64,000 nt of DNA from NCBI GenBank assembly GCA_021186555.1, contig JAJKFL010000005.1, positions 49,879,635-49,943,634 of the forward strand. The letters run 5' to 3'. The DNA comes from Reticulitermes speratus. Lineage: Eukaryota > Arthropoda > Insecta > Blattodea > Rhinotermitidae. How positions within the stretch are numbered: position 1 is the stretch's first letter; each line of letters starts with the position of its first letter. Positions 21,711 through 34,056 of this stretch are shown piece by piece. The position numbers and the translations under genes were made by a program. A model generated the notes under the pieces. It was not told the origin of the DNA and did no database searches. It saw nothing but the letters and a program-made list of their open reading frames with translations.

Positions 21711-22127
21711 GCCGATCCCAGTGACCGCGTGGTCTAAGGCGTGGGTCTACGGCCGCTCGCTTACTGGGATTGTGGGTTCGAATCCCACCGGGGGCATGGA
21801 TGTTTGTGTTGTCGTGTGTTGTGTTTTTCGTAAGGACGGTAGCATGGAACGTAAAGTGACAAGAAGGACGAAAAAGATTTAAAACAGTACAAAAATGGAT
21901 CAAAGGGGAAAAACCCCGGATAGACAAAAAAAAAATCCCGCCTAGGGCATGGATGTCTGTCTCTTGTGAGTGTTGTGTGTTGTCAGGTAGAGGTCTCTGC
22001 GTCGGGCTGGTCACTCGTCCAGAGGAGTCCTACCGAGTGTGGTGTGTCTAAAAAGTGTGATCGTGAAGCGTCGAAAAATGAGGCGGCCTAGGCCCCCAAG
22101 GGGCTGTCGAGTCATTGGAAAAAAAAT
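21711..22127 (+). mobile_element. tRNA-derived SINE, family 1 (long form), with target duplication
   Basis: Complete: head GCCGATCCCAGTGACCGCG, B box GGTTCGAATCCC, two body modules joined by an A-run, and tail. Exact 12-bp duplication ACTTCCAAGGAC at 21699-21710 and 22128-22139. The best-preserved copy here. Confidence 0.95.
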
Positions 22128-22139
22128 ACTTCCAAGGAC

Positions 22140-22590
22140 ACAAATATCTCAATACCATAAACACGTCAGAGTTTATATTATTTGCAAAAATAGATTAACA
22201 GGATACTGAAAAGTTTGTAAATTTTGTAAAGGGACATTGGCTTCTCAAAAAATTCTATTCCATTCCGTTCTTACTATCAATCACATATACCAACAAATAC
22301 ACATAATAGGTTCACAAACTGTACATAAGTTTTAAAATCTCCTACTTTTTTTTCGGCGCCGAAACACCATCCTCAGGGAGTCTCGAATACAAAAGAGCAC
22401 AAGCACCAACATATCAGTCTAGAAACACTATAATACAATACAATATAATATCAAACACTCCGTTCTGTACTTCGGTCTGGTCGAATATCACTGCACGCCC
22501 AGAGCATTTACATCATCTTTAGTTCATGAACCCACTATCTCCTCCTTCCATCCACCCGGCATCTTCCACCAAGACGTCCTCTAAATGTTA
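22140..22590. other. No gene; foldback arm near 22310-22400
   Basis: TTTTTTTCGGCGCCGAAACA and CATCCTCAGG near 22350-22378 resemble the foldback motif. No signal-peptide exon for copy C was found here. Confidence 0.4.
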
Positions 22591-22915
22591 TCTTTGCTGT
22601 GCATCCGATCTCCACTCTAGTAAAATATTTTTGCTTACATAATTCTTTCATTCCATCGGTTTTTTTATTTTTCATTCATCATTTTTCTCTCTTCTTAATC
22701 CAAATTTTTTTTTGCAATATATTTCTTTGCCGTGTGTTTATCACTGCTCCCTCCTACATTTTTACACGCCATGTTTTTACATGTGTTGTCTCCTCGATTC
22801 CCTTTTCGGCATTTCTGTGGCCTCTTGTTTATTCAGCCTGAAATTCACTCAATCTTCGACCGCCTCGCTACGCTGTCTTCTATCTCTATCATTCTCTTCA
22901 AATCTATTTAGGTTT
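22590..22915 (-). repeat. Dispersed repeat of unknown type, second copy
   Basis: Aligns with 18880-19030 plus 19602-19810. Substantially diverged, no intact frame. Confidence 0.45.
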
Positions 22916-23056
22916 ATTTTACAATAAATATTTAGCCTTTCACAGCCAGCATAATCTTAGAATTTCTTCCTTTTGTTATAAAAACTGACACACACACACA
23001 CACACGCACACTAAAGTCTTATTAAATCATGCGTACACCAAAGATTTTTAAGCAAC

Positions 23057-23066
23057 TTTATTTATT
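23057..23066 (-). terminator. Polyadenylation signals, copy A (likely)
   Basis: Two overlapping AATAAA on the minus strand, about 220 bp past the stop of copy A, in a block shared with copies B and C. Confidence 0.5.
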
Positions 23067-23286
23067 CATTTTGAATTTGTTTACATAAAATTCTCCTGTT
23101 TACATGAAATAGTTTTCCCTCCTACCCATTTAAATATTAACCACTTTAGATTATTCTCTGTTTTATATTACGAGTCTTGTCTTATTATATTTGTAATCAT
23201 GCCAGCAGAACTCTTCCAATGACCATTGCGTGTAGTTGTATTAATCAGAGACAATAATATAGCATCTTGTAAGTCATTTAATTTTA

Positions 23287-26200
23287 TCATAACGCCACGG
23301 TATTTTGGGAAGTTTTTGATGTGGAAGAAACGGTTTTTATTATCTCCGCAATGATGGGGTTGGACACGAATATTTCCGTGAGAAATTTGGCAATATTGCC
23401 AAACAATGCCTCAGCAGACTGAATTCCCTGGATGGAAAAAAAAAGATGATTAGTGGCAAAGTTTAAGGTGTAGTGTGTTTTAATCCTTTATAAAATACGT
23501 GTTATGTGCAACTTCTGTATTAATTCCGCTTAAATCTATTCATTACATAGGCATTTTTATGCTGTGTGCTTATCAGTAATATTGCAGTCGCTGCTAAAAT
23601 TTTATTTAATAATACTTGACACTACCATTTTAGATCAAGTTCTAATCTGTCCTCAAAACGTGTAATATTTCAGACAAAAATATTCAGCCTTTTTCCATAT
23701 AAATGTATAAATAATGTACTAATACTCTGTTCAGACCAAACCAATGTCTGCAATGCCTCTGTAATATCCAATCATACTTCGTAGCATACATGCTGTTACA
23801 CTGCTACTCTTTGACACCTAGGCGATATCTGCTACTTTTGTAATAACACCCGGCCACTTTTTACATTTCGCACCCTACAGTTTGACACTTTGCCGACAAG
23901 CATATATCTGTCCGATTATTCGACAGCTATTATAATTTATACAATAATGTGCTGCTGTTTTTGAGACATAACCATTAGTTAAAGATTCATATGCTAACAT
24001 CCACCCATCATGTAAAATTTATGTGATAATTCCTGCCGCTGCTTACAGTGTATGTGGAAAATCCAGGTACACGTTGAGACCTCAAAATGTTTCTACAATT
24101 TCTGTCCCAATATCATTTGGCTGTTTACAGTTTATGTGATAGTACCTGGATACTATATGAAAAGTGGCTAATATCTACCATATTTATGTTATTTTTTTTT
24201 AATGGCTCGACAGCCCCTCGGGGGCCTAGGCCGCCTCATTTTTCGAGGCTTCACGATCATACTCCTTAGACATACCACACTCAGTAGGACTCCTCTGGAC
24301 GAAGGACCAGCTCGTCGCAGAGACCTCTACCTGACAACACACAACACTCACAAGCGACAGACATCCATGCCCCCGGCGGGATTCGAACCCACAATCGTAG
24401 TAAGCAAGCGGCCGCAGACCCACGCCTTAGACCGCACGGCTACTGGGATCGGCATCTATGTTATCATCCAGATAATATTTAGGACTTATTATTCTCAACT
24501 TCTGTGTTATTATTCGTCTATTGCTTGACATGCGATTACTATTTACAATATTTGTTACGACACCCGAAGCCACTGTTCACAATGCTCCGATCAATCGTAT
24601 CTACTGTAAATGCTGTAATGTATCGGAGCAAGTGTGTCTTGTATCTCTTGCGTCATGTGAACACCCCTCAACCCTCTCAATAGAACCCACAAGTGAGGTT
24701 AGTAACCACTAGCCTAACCAGCCGTCTATAAGGTATCCAGGTCTTACCACACGTAGTGCCTGAGGCATAACTGTAAAGCGTCTCATGTTGACCACTACAC
24801 CTGATGTAGTGAGATTAATTAGCATGGCGGTAACTAGACTAAATAGGCAATACTGGCTCATGTCACTACCCTCCTTGCACGTCTGTTCGCAGCAAACACT
24901 TTGTGTGCATGTTAAGGTGACAGCCAAGATGGGCAAAAAGTTTTTGCCACGTAAAATTGTGTCTGCAGGGGTTGGGGTTACTGTTGCTGACACAAGTGGT
25001 GGCTATTATTTGAAGGGTTGCTGCCACCTCACAGGAGGGTGAAATGTGTTAAAAAGCAAAGATAAACTAGTGCATCTACTGATGGCACCTTACCTCTGCT
25101 ACATTTACGATCTCTAGGCCGATGTCTGGTGTTTCTGCAGGGGCCGCTTCCGCTTCAGGTATCCCTGTTACCATACAATAATGTTATTTGGGCTTCTTAT
25201 GTTGTAAATATATTATTCCCTTTGACGTCTTATAATAATTATATTCGTGAAATGTCAATGTACGTTTCCCACACTTAAGTAAGTCTGACTCTTCGAACAC
25301 TGTGATAACTTTAGACCATTTTCCAAGTCGCTGTTTCTATTGTCTTAAAAAGCCGGGTAAGAAAACTGCGAAATTATGTATGAAGCACATACAAGTTTTA
25401 TTTCCAACCACTACAAAAAGTATTTTTATGCTCCTACATGTTTCGGCATACTCATCGTGTAAGGCAACTGCACGGAATATGTGTAACATTAAATACATGT
25501 ATGAAGCCTCTAAAGCAAGAAAGATAAAGAAGGAAATAAAGATTTAATAGCGAGAAACGTGACATTAATTAAATGGAAACGAAAATTGATAGTTCTAAAT
25601 GTTCCCAAACATAGCAAATATTTTGCAGTTAGAGACAGGGACATTATGAAAATATTATATTGGAAATTTAATTATCCTATAATGTTTACAGACAGACACC
25701 AAAGACTCCTATCGTGATCTAACAGCTGTATAATGTAGTTTATATACTTTATGTATGTAATGACATAGAACAGTTTACAGTAATCAGCATTAATTACCTG
25801 TGGAACAGAATCAGTCGTGCTGTATAAAGCATCACATCTGCTCATACAACATCTCGATACCAACAGAGATGGAACTAACTTTATGTAAAGTAAAGTGTAA
25901 TTTTGATGTATTTACTCTTGCTTTGAGAGTCCGAAGTATTTCGCAGTTTATATGCAGATTATCGCCTGCAATTTTCTGTGGTTGTTACCATAATCATTGC
26001 ATTTATGACTACGTAGCATCTCGACATTTGTGGGTTTTGTAACAAGACTACAGCTTAAGATCAACACCATCACTAACGTATGTGTACAAGTATGGCTTTA
26101 AACACGTGGATAAATGCACATTATTGATCATGTGTATTTTCAAAGCAATATGTAATGAATCACACCGTCTTTACTAAGAAATATATTAATCTTGAAGGTT

Positions 26201-26586
26201 AATATTGTACACTTTCCGTGCAATTGGCAATATAATTAGAGATAAGACTTATTCCAACTTATTTCAGTGGTATACGTCAATATAAAATCATCAAAAATAA
26301 TTTTATATTTTATATTGATACATACCAGTGCAATAATTTGGGATAAATCTTATCTGTATAACCTTGAAGCGTTTAAAGACCTGCTGGTAATAATATATTT
26401 GTGATTTGTATAGGCAGAAATTACGAAAATACTTTCTAGTCTTGACATAAGGATTTTCCCCTCTATATGTATGTAATAACACGAAGCATAAGCTGAAGTG
26501 TAATGTACAGTCAACTTACACTTACCTGTAAATGCAAACAGAGCTGCATAAGCAATTAACACAACAACAACGGAAACCTTCAACAT
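23287..26586 (-). CDS. Small secreted peptide, copy A (three exons, 90 aa)
   Basis: Exon 1 is 26586-26526: signal peptide MLKVSVVVVLIAYAALFAFT, phase 1, donor GTAAGT. Exon 2 is 25164-25094 (acceptor GGTAACAG, donor GTAAGG): completes Gly and adds 23 residues starting IPEAEAAPAETPDIGL, phase 0. Exon 3 is 23427-23287 (acceptor CATCCAG): 46 residues starting GIQSAEALFGNIAKFL, an amphipathic stretch to about EIIKTV, then a Ser/Thr-rich end and TGA. All splice sites are GT-AG, and the phases match copies B, E and G. A family 1 SINE sits in intron 2 and the conserved 370-bp block in intron 1. Secretion is inferred from exon 1. I do not recognise the family. Antimicrobial, venom-like or structural roles are all possible and none is shown. 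Confidence 0.75.
24193..24453 (-). mobile_element. tRNA-derived SINE, family 1 (short form)
   Basis: Head ends at 24453. The B box region is intact and the second body module only is present. Target duplication ATTTATGTTAT / ATCTATGTTAT (24182-24192, 24454-24464). In intron 2 of copy A. Confidence 0.88.
25385..25460. repeat. Foldback arm motif
   Basis: CTACATGTTTCGGCATACTC, then a decayed CATCATCAGG. In intron 1 of copy A. Confidence 0.35.
25657..26032 (-). other. Conserved intronic block, copy A version
   Basis: Counterpart of 1495-1870, with the same TATA-like box and short frame. The donor is GTAATT rather than GTAAGT. Confidence 0.4.
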
Positions 26587-26632
26587 TCTGTGCGACACTT
26601 TGTGTTTGTCGGCTGCTTCTGTGAGGAATGAA

Positions 26633-26690
26633 CCTCTGTAAGGCAAAGAGAATATTCTTGTTATGCTTAAACTTGCTTAGGATTTCCACA
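26633..26690 (-). promoter_or_regulatory. Proximal promoter of copy A (diverged)
   Basis: On the minus strand, AGTTTAAGCATAACAAGAAT matches the same block in copies D and E. The TATA position is degraded (CTTACAGAGG). Confidence 0.35.
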
Positions 26691-26769
26691 ACGACAGCTG
26701 CACGTTTCGAGTATTCTAAAGAGTGTCACACCGTTGTGTTTTTGTAACAGAAATCAGGTCGAAATACAT

Positions 26770-27021
26770 CCAAACAAAACTAAATTTCATTTATTATACC
26801 AAACTATATGTTTCGACCTATTTCAGGTCATCCTCAGGTTCACAAGTTGTGTTTAAAACATGTTGAGGAAGGAATATAAGTCCGTAATATGAGATTAAAA
26901 TCGCATTTTATGGACTTATATTCCTTCCTCAATATGTTGAAAAAATTGTGAAACTGAGGATGACCTGAAATAGGTCGAAACATGTAGTTCCTTATAATAA
27001 ATGGAATTTGGTTGTGTTTGG
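26770..27021. repeat. Foldback element with two nested arm pairs
   Basis: Outer arms CCAAACAAAAC...TTTCGACCTATTTCAGGTCA and its complement ending GTTGTGTTTGG. Inner arms around GGAATATAAGTCC (26872-26886) and its inverted copy near 26916-26931. It lies just upstream of copy A. Confidence 0.8.
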
Positions 27022-28135
27022 AGGGTTTCGACTTGGTTTCTGTTTCGATTATTCTTTAAGAGTAAGAAAATGGAACAAACATCTAATAATTCCGATTTAC
27101 GTAAGAGATGAGCGGTCAGTCAATTTACGTGCTATGTATAACGTCCTGGGAAGGTTAATTAAATTTGGTCTAGTTTTTAGGCCCATCATATCCCCATTCT
27201 CTGTGCCTACATGTTCACGTATCCGCGTTTTGTCTTTTGAGACACTGAATGGATTTGCATTTAATATGCCCTTAGTATTATGCCCCCCCCCCCCAGCTCA
27301 TGTAAAGAAATGTTCATTTCTTAAAATCATTAAGAAATAATGATGGACTAAGAAATTTTGAAATCTTATGTTGTATGTACCGAGCATTTTATCGTAAGTA
27401 TCGTAGGTATTTAGACTTAAGAAATTTTGGATTTCCGCGACATAAGCACCGCATAGTGCAGGGCCTTGAAATCATGCATGTAATTTTGTATTTGACTGAG
27501 GGTTCTCTGAAACTTTAATGCTGTTTTTAGCCTACGGCAATAGTCCAACGCTAGCCTCACTTATTCTAATTTCCTAAAATCAATAATAACAGAGTGGCAG
27601 ATGCCGAAATTACTTCGGATTTGTGCAATAAGACATTGTCAGAGGCGCTTCACAAATATGCAACTTTCTTTAAGGTAAAGATGATGGAAACTAAAATAAA
27701 TTTATCACGGCCGTGCGAACACTTCATTTAGCGTTCGGTTTGGTGGCGAAATTTAATGAATGACTGGAGCTAGAGAAATGAAATTTGGTGCAAATTACAG
27801 CACGGTGATACCTACACACTGTATGTAAAATAGCTACTTTTTGTAAGTAGGACATCAGCTTACAAAACATGGCGACTATGCGAAAATTGGAATACTGTAT
27901 CTGATAGGTATAAAATATCTTGTGCAGAATCCTTACTTAATAAACACTTATCTGAAATTAAAATAAAAAATTAATAACAATATATATGCAATAGATAAAA
28001 ATGCATTTATATACGTATTAATTATGCTTTAAAATCATCTTCAAAATGTAACATAATAATATGGTAAATTTTCCATAGCTTGCAGTGTTGCAGCAAAAGT
28101 TTTGAAGAACTGAAAAAGGAACGTTGAGTCTGGTA
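27022..28135. other. No gene recognised
   Basis: Mostly unique AT-rich DNA with a C-run at 27281-27292. A 110-codon plus-strand frame (27008-27340) starts inside the foldback arm and has no recognisable domain. Confidence 0.4.
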
Positions 28136-28138
28136 TGA

Positions 28139-28640
28139 AGTTACATCGTAAATACATCCGCAAAGTTACATCGTAAATACATCCGCAAAGTTACATCGTA
28201 AATATATCCGCAAAGTTACATCGTAATACATCCGCAAAGTTACATCGTAAATACATCCGCAAAGTTACATCGTAAATATATCCGCAAAGTTACATCGTAA
28301 ATACATCCGCAAAGCTACATCGTAAATACATCCGCAAAGTTACTTCGTAAATATATCCGCAAAGTTACATCGTAAATACATCCGCAAAGTTACATCGTAA
28401 ATATATCCGCAAAGTTACATCGTAAATACATCCGCAAAGTTACATCGTAAATACATCCGCAAAGTTACATCGTAAATACATCCGCAAAGTTACATCGTAA
28501 ATACATCCGCAAAGTTACATCGTAAATACATCCGCAAAGTTACATCGTAAATGTATCCGCAAAGTTACATCGCAAATACATCCGCAAAGTTACATCGTAA
28601 ATACATCCGCAAAGTTACATCGTAAATACATCCGCAAAGA
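28139..28640. repeat. Tandem repeat, about 20 copies of a 25-bp unit
   Basis: Unit GTTACATCGTAAATACATCC plus GCAAA. Variants ATATATCC recur at intervals, and one unit lacks a base near 28225. No spacers or regularly varying parts, so not a CRISPR array. Confidence 0.97.
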
Positions 28641-28649
28641 CTACATAAC

Positions 28650-28860
28650 TCCATAGAGCAGAGTCCTTCTGGAGAATCAAGAGTTTCTCAGCTTTTAAAT
28701 AAATTCCCGGCATTTTAAAGAACCTAGAAGTTTATTACCATTTTCACAAGAGCTCGCAAAGTGTCCCAAATCAAGCCAGTCCACGCCACCATCCTATTTC
28801 TTGAATATTTCTTTTAATATTATCCTCTTATCAACGCCTAGGTCTTCCGCAAGTAATAGC
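28650..28860 (-). mobile_element. LINE 3' fragment
   Basis: The minus strand runs from the GGAAGACCTAGGC region, through the decayed WEDNIK segment, to the 3' UTR (AGAAGGACTCTGCTCTATGG). Confidence 0.65.
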
Positions 28861-29439
28861 CTATTTAAAATATTTTTTATAAGTCAACGATTTCAAATAT
28901 GGTGGCGGTGCGAAGTCTGTAGTTTTTATATGACAAATGTGAGGTTTATCCTCGTCTTGGCTGTCAGCGCCCTGTGAAAGTACTGCCTCAATCTTTAGAG
29001 TCATCCGAAAATGGAGACAGCATGTTCCCCCGAAGCATAGGCCACACAGAACACTTCCACATGCTGTCAACGCCCAATTAGAAGAGTACCAACATCCATA
29101 TTGAAATACTTAAACCTCTGAATGTAGCCTATTGAGACTGCATGCTACACGACTGTAATAGTGTGTGTAACTAGGCTACTTACAGTTGCAAGCAATATGG
29201 AATAGTGCCGACTGGTGGGGGATTTAAACCTGGGCTTAGGAACTCAGTAAATCTACCCTAAACGAATAAGTACTGTACATTTTTTTTTTTAGGTTATGAA
29301 CTTGCTTTAACATTGACTAAGCAAGAGCTGAACCAACATTACCTGGCTCTTACGTTACTGCTGAATGACTTTGCTCCTCATTGTCAGGGCTTTTTGCAGT
29401 GTAATGTAATATTGTCATTTAAGTCTTCATGAGATCAGA

Positions 29440-29835
29440 GGCCATGATTAGTGGGTCCCTGTCACCACGGCATGGCGCTTCCTCGGGGTTGCCGATGAAG
29501 GAACGGCCTCCGAATATGGGGGGGTAGCTGCGAATATGCAGTCGCGGACAGCCGACAAGGGGTGGTCCTCCAGCTTGGGGGTTGGGCGAGGTGCTAACAA
29601 CTCCTCGCCGTAAAAAATTACTATGTTACGAAACACTGTACAGAGCCTCGGACCTGGACTGATTCTTTGGTACGACTTGAAGCTCAGGATAGGGACAGGT
29701 GGCGGGCTCTTGTGAGTGCGGTAATGAACCTCCGGGTTCCATAAAACGAGGGGAATTTCTTGACAAGCTGAGGACCTGTTAGCTTCTCAAGAAGGACTCT
29801 GCTCCATGGAGTTAGTTAGTTGGTTATGAGATCAG
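29440..29835. mobile_element. Composite of two LINE-associated fragments
   Basis: 29450-29630, read on the minus strand, has [20 protein letters not shown], closely matching 61530-61610 on the plus strand. 29675-29830 on the plus strand is a separate LINE 3' end (CAGGATAGGGACAGGTGGCG to CTCTGCTCCATGGAG). Their opposite orientation implies rearrangement or two insertions. Confidence 0.65.
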
Positions 29836-31695
29836 AGGGAAGAAAATAACCAAAACAGTTTATAAGATCCTTTGTAGTCGGGAGTCTAATCCCGACAGCA
29901 TGTGCAGGTACTGTAAAGATATTTTCAGTTACTTACTAGTGAAGGAAAATCAGGCAGAAGAAACGAAGTCACAAGTTGTCTGCTCTTTGTGGCGTGTATC
30001 TGCTGTCAGTTGTAAGAGTTGAAGCCGCAGTGAAAGAATACTAGTGCTGTATGTGTATATATATGTAACACAAGTCTACAGTAATTATTACCTCTGAAGT
30101 ATCTGGTGACGTATATGCTGTCTTTTATGTTCATCAATTATTGTCAGAAATATGAACCGCAGTTCATTTAACATACACGTCATACAAATTGTGACGAAAT
30201 TTTCAGTTAACAGTCACAAATATTTTGTTACTGCGTAAGTTTAACCGCTGGCATTTAAATTTGCGACAGTTAGTAGGTTATGCTCCCTGCAGAAAAATAA
30301 TTGGTTCTGCGTTTTGGAGACCTAATTTGTGTAAAAGTGTGGGGGTTGATATACTTCTGATATTTCGAAACTGCACTGAGTATGACCGATGCAGTCTAAA
30401 CCAGCTAGGTCTACATAATGTACCTCATTCGAATCAAGATTTTCAGAACGTGTTCGCTTGAAGAGGTTACGCTTCGGCAAGCTCCCGGTTCGCATCTCGG
30501 CTTAGTTACTGGCTGTCTTATGGTGGTCGTGGTTTCTCTCAGTCTGGTTAGACAAACGTGGTAGTACCTCAAGGTGAGTCACGAACATTTCCTTCCACAT
30601 CATTCCCCATTTATTGATGGCAAATCATCCTATTATTAAATGCCACAAAAACCGTAACTACTGACAGTGTCTTTATGTAAATTATATTTGAAATGAGATT
30701 TATGATACTTGGTGATTGACATTCGAGCCGTGCCTTCTGCTACAGTATTCCTGTGGTCTTTATCAAGTTCCTGAAGGCAGTTCCTCTTCACTATTGCTGC
30801 CGTCATTTTCAAATAATTTTTTTTGAAGTAAAACGTCTTACAGTTCGGTACACATAAGTGGGTCACCTTCGGCGCTCGCGGTGTCAGACTTTCGCGTTAC
30901 CTACGTTTCTTCACAGTGCTCCGCGCCTACTTCGACTACAGCAGTGAACGATACGTAGTTTGAAAGGTAAGGAATATGCCTACACGCAAAAAAAAAAAAG
31001 AATAATCGAAAAATCTTTAAATCTGCCAAAATGGCGGCCATGTCAAAATCACCTACGATTTTCACACTCTCACCATCTAACGTCTTACATTTCGGTACAC
31101 ATAGGTGGGTCACCTCGGCGCTGTTTCTTACATGTTCACGATGCCGAGACTAACTAACGCACAGAAGCAAGAAAACTACCGAAAACGGAAGAAGGAGGCA
31201 GAGGAGGGTTCACAGAGGCCGAAAAAAAAAGATCGCCAACATTCAACTTGTCGGCGTGACGTTTTACGTACAATTTGCGGTTCAGTCGTAGCTTGAAACA
31301 CCGATTTGATTTTTTTTAAAATTCAGACTCTTGTCACACAGAATTATTTCAACCTCAAACTTCGCTCATCCTCCATGTTTTTATTTTATTTTCTACACAA
31401 AACATTTTCAATACGTTATATAACTCCAAATTGTATGGTCGTGACGTCAATGCAAAATCCACCTCCATAGGTACGAAAATAAAAGTGACATGGTATGTCC
31501 CCCACTGGCATGGCGTGCAAGTGTGAGCCACTGGCGTCCGTGAAAGCTGATAGTGGCAGTTATTAAAGTACATAAGTAATGTATGATAGTAACAAAAACT
31601 GCATGCTTTTCGAAGACCTATTTTAGCACAAAATATTAGGACCGCGTTAAGGGGCACTAGAGGCGCGTTAGAAACTCCACCGGCTACAAGTCAGC
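29836..31695. other. No gene recognised; one duplicated segment
   Basis: AACGTCTTACAGTTCGGTAC with ACATAAGTGGGTCACC at 30831-30866 recurs with two changes at 31079-31115. Read on the minus strand, both give MTHLCVP(N/K)CKT. A basic plus-strand frame at 31141 (MPRLTNAQKQENYRKRKK) follows. These may be pieces of a DNA transposon, but I cannot place it. Confidence 0.35.
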
Positions 31696-31699
31696 ATAT

Positions 31700-31961
31700 A
31701 TTTTCTTTTTCGTGGGCAAGAGCCCTAGTGGGCCAAGGCCTCCTCATTGTCGAGGCTTCACGATCACACTCAGTTATACACACCACACTCGGTAGGACTC
31801 CTCTGGACGAGGGATCAGATCGTCGCAGAGACCTCTACCTGACAACACACAACACTCACAACAGACAGACATACATGTCACCGGCGGGATTCGAACCCGC
31901 AATCCCAGAAAGCGAGGGTCTGTAGACCCATGCCTTGGACGATGCGGCCACTGTGATCGGC
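31700..31961 (-). mobile_element. tRNA-derived SINE, family 1 (short form, diverged)
   Basis: Head ends at 31961; B box GGTTCGAATCCCGCCGG; body with GGTAGAGGTCTCTGCGACGA. The 3' end is degraded, so this is an older copy. Confidence 0.8.
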
Positions 31962-32303
31962 AGCTGGTACAATTACAAAGCTAAAATGTAGGATGTTCGT
32001 TTACGTAATCACAACCACAACACGTTCTCATGAATATCCTCCAGTTTATTCGTAGCTTATTTAGGGAAGCGGTAGGCTATATAAAGTTGAATGATCCTTG
32101 TCCGGAAAGTGTGTGATGCAATACTTCGGTTTTACTGAAGCGCAAATTTTTTTCAAGTCAAGAAATGATTGTCTTATAAGAAACGTGTAATGGCCTAAAA
32201 TACAGCTACTTTATTTTAAGTATGCGCTAGGTTATTTGCACTATTGATTTCATACACGTACTTCTGTGAGTATTTCTTCGTAACTAGAAACAAATATTAA
32301 AGG
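31962..32303. other. No feature recognised
   Basis: Unique AT-rich DNA. Confidence 0.4.
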
Positions 32304-32545
32304 ATTTCAGGCTTCCGCCGCGATGTTGATGACATCAGCGCTCTTCTGGGATGTTACGCATCTTGAGTGGTAGTTCTGTACCGACGTTTCAGGACTACCT
32401 ATCGGGGTCCCATTTTCAAGGGTCAAGAAGTCCTCCTTCTTGACCCTTGAAGATGGGACCGATAGGTTGTCCCGAAACGTCGGTATAGAACTACAACTCA
32501 TTTATGCGTAATATCCCAGAAGTTCGCAGATCTCAAATATTAACC
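32304..32545. repeat. Foldback element, GGCTTCCGCCGCG family
   Basis: Arms contain TTTCAGGCTTCCGCCGCGAT, CTTCTGGGATGTTACGC and CCGACGTTTC, with complements to about 32525. The centre is AAGTCCTCCTT near 32425. Confidence 0.8.
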
Positions 32546-33328
32546 GAGACAATCCTCGCCTTCATTTACTCAGTTTCTGATTTTTATTGGACATAAAATT
32601 TTTAAAACTTTCTTATTTTAATTTCTTATAAGTTCATAAATTAACCCAATTTATTCCTAAATCCCACCTTTCTTGAAATTTCTATTCGAATTAAAGTGTA
32701 AACTTTTCTACATAAAAGTCACAAAACTCGCGAGCCTTTCCTGCTAAAGTAATAAAAATGAAGACATATCAGAGAGCTGTAGATTGCCAATACAGTAGAT
32801 ATATTCGACCACAAATTTTGACACTTGCGATATATGCTCTCTTATCGAAAGAGAACTTAAAATATACCCGTGTTAGGCATAACGAGCATCAGACACGAAG
32901 TGCTTACATTTTGCCTTTTCAAGTCGACCTTCTTCAAAATAACTTTGCACTTAAAAGGCTAGCAGACTTTGAAAACCTCTAACAATGGCTTGTGTAAGTT
33001 ATTACGAAGGAACCTGGCGAATATAAATATATTCGGAGACGTCTTACTTCAAAATTATCTGGCGAATATTCATTTCTGCAAGTAAAGGAAAGACTTGCAT
33101 ATTTGGAATTCGGCTGGGAGAATTTAGCAAGTGTTACGACAAATTTATGGCTCTAAAAACTGTGTCTTACGATGAATCTGACAGGAATTTACTTATACGA
33201 TGAGCTCTGAACATCCGATGTCGTTTCACTGCATTATTCACGAAGAGGCACTATGCTGAAATTTTTTTTCACTGGAAATGAAGGAAGTTTTGGACACTGA
33301 TTTTAACAGTGGTCTACATTTGACAGGG
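32546..33328. other. No gene recognised
   Basis: A 74-codon plus-strand frame at 32758-32982 has no recognisable domain. Confidence 0.35.
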
Positions 33329-33680
33329 TCGCCCTCGGTGGACTAGTGGTTAGCGTGCTCGCCACTGGACCCAAGGTTCGCGGGTTCGATCCCGACCGAG
33401 GTCGATGGATTTTTAAGGGTGATAAAAATTCCTTCGGAGGGGAAGTAAAGCCGTCGGTCCCATGTCGTAGATTTACGGTATGTAAAAAAACCTTACGGGC
33501 AAAATTTAGCGGCCATTTCTTACCCAAGTCTCCTGACTGCCTGCCAGATGGCTCTGAAAGTCACATCAGGATTGAGTCGAACTTGTGCGGTCAGTGGGCT
33601 GGTCACTCACTACATCAACGCACATGACCATAGAAACCTCCGAAAGGAGGCCCCTATGCTCCGCGTTGGAGCGACAGGGA
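33329..33680 (+). mobile_element. tRNA-derived SINE, family 4
   Basis: Head GTCGCCCTCGGTGGACTAGT, B box GGTTCGATCCC, body with a deletion after GGGTGATAAAAAT, and a different 3' end (CCGAAAGGAGGCCCCTATGC). Confidence 0.82.
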
Positions 33681-33773
33681 CAAACAACGACATATCGAAA
33701 CATATTCAGTTTAAGTATTTTCTGGAAGAAGCTGGATCATAAAAATATGTTATGTACTAGTGGAAAGTGCGGA

Positions 33774-34056
33774 CACGCGATGGCGCAGTTGGTTGAGGCA
33801 CTGCGCTACAAGCAGGAAGGTCGCGAGTTCGATTCCCGATGGTGTCATTGGGATTTTTCAATAACATAATACTTTCGGTCACACTATGGCCCTGGGGTCG
33901 ACTCAGCGTCTACCAGAAATGAGTACCAGGAATATTTCCTGGGGGGTAAAGGCGGCCGGTGCGTAGGGCTGACAACCTTACCACCTTCATGTGCCGGTTG
34001 TCTAGAAATGTGGGCGCCTCAAACTCCTGGATTGCTTTACCTTTACTAGTGGAGAG
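33774..34056 (+). mobile_element. tRNA-derived SINE, family 3
   Basis: Head CGCGATGGCGCAGTTGGTTG, A box, B box GAGTTCGATTCCCGATGG, body CCTGGGGTCGACTCAGCGTC, 3' end GGATTGCTTTACCTTTA. It starts about 95 bp after the family 4 SINE. Confidence 0.85.

Noticed and set aside
24709-25042. Frames of 85-94 codons on both strands in intron 2 of copy A
   Set aside because: No recognisable domain, no splice context, not shared with the other copies.
28139-28640. Regular direct repeats resembling a CRISPR array
   Set aside because: Units abut with no unique spacers, and the genome is eukaryotic.
30901-31296. THAP-like start (CVPKC) and a basic frame as a P-element or THAP gene
   Set aside because: Only two cysteines and no following THAP residues are visible; too little to support.
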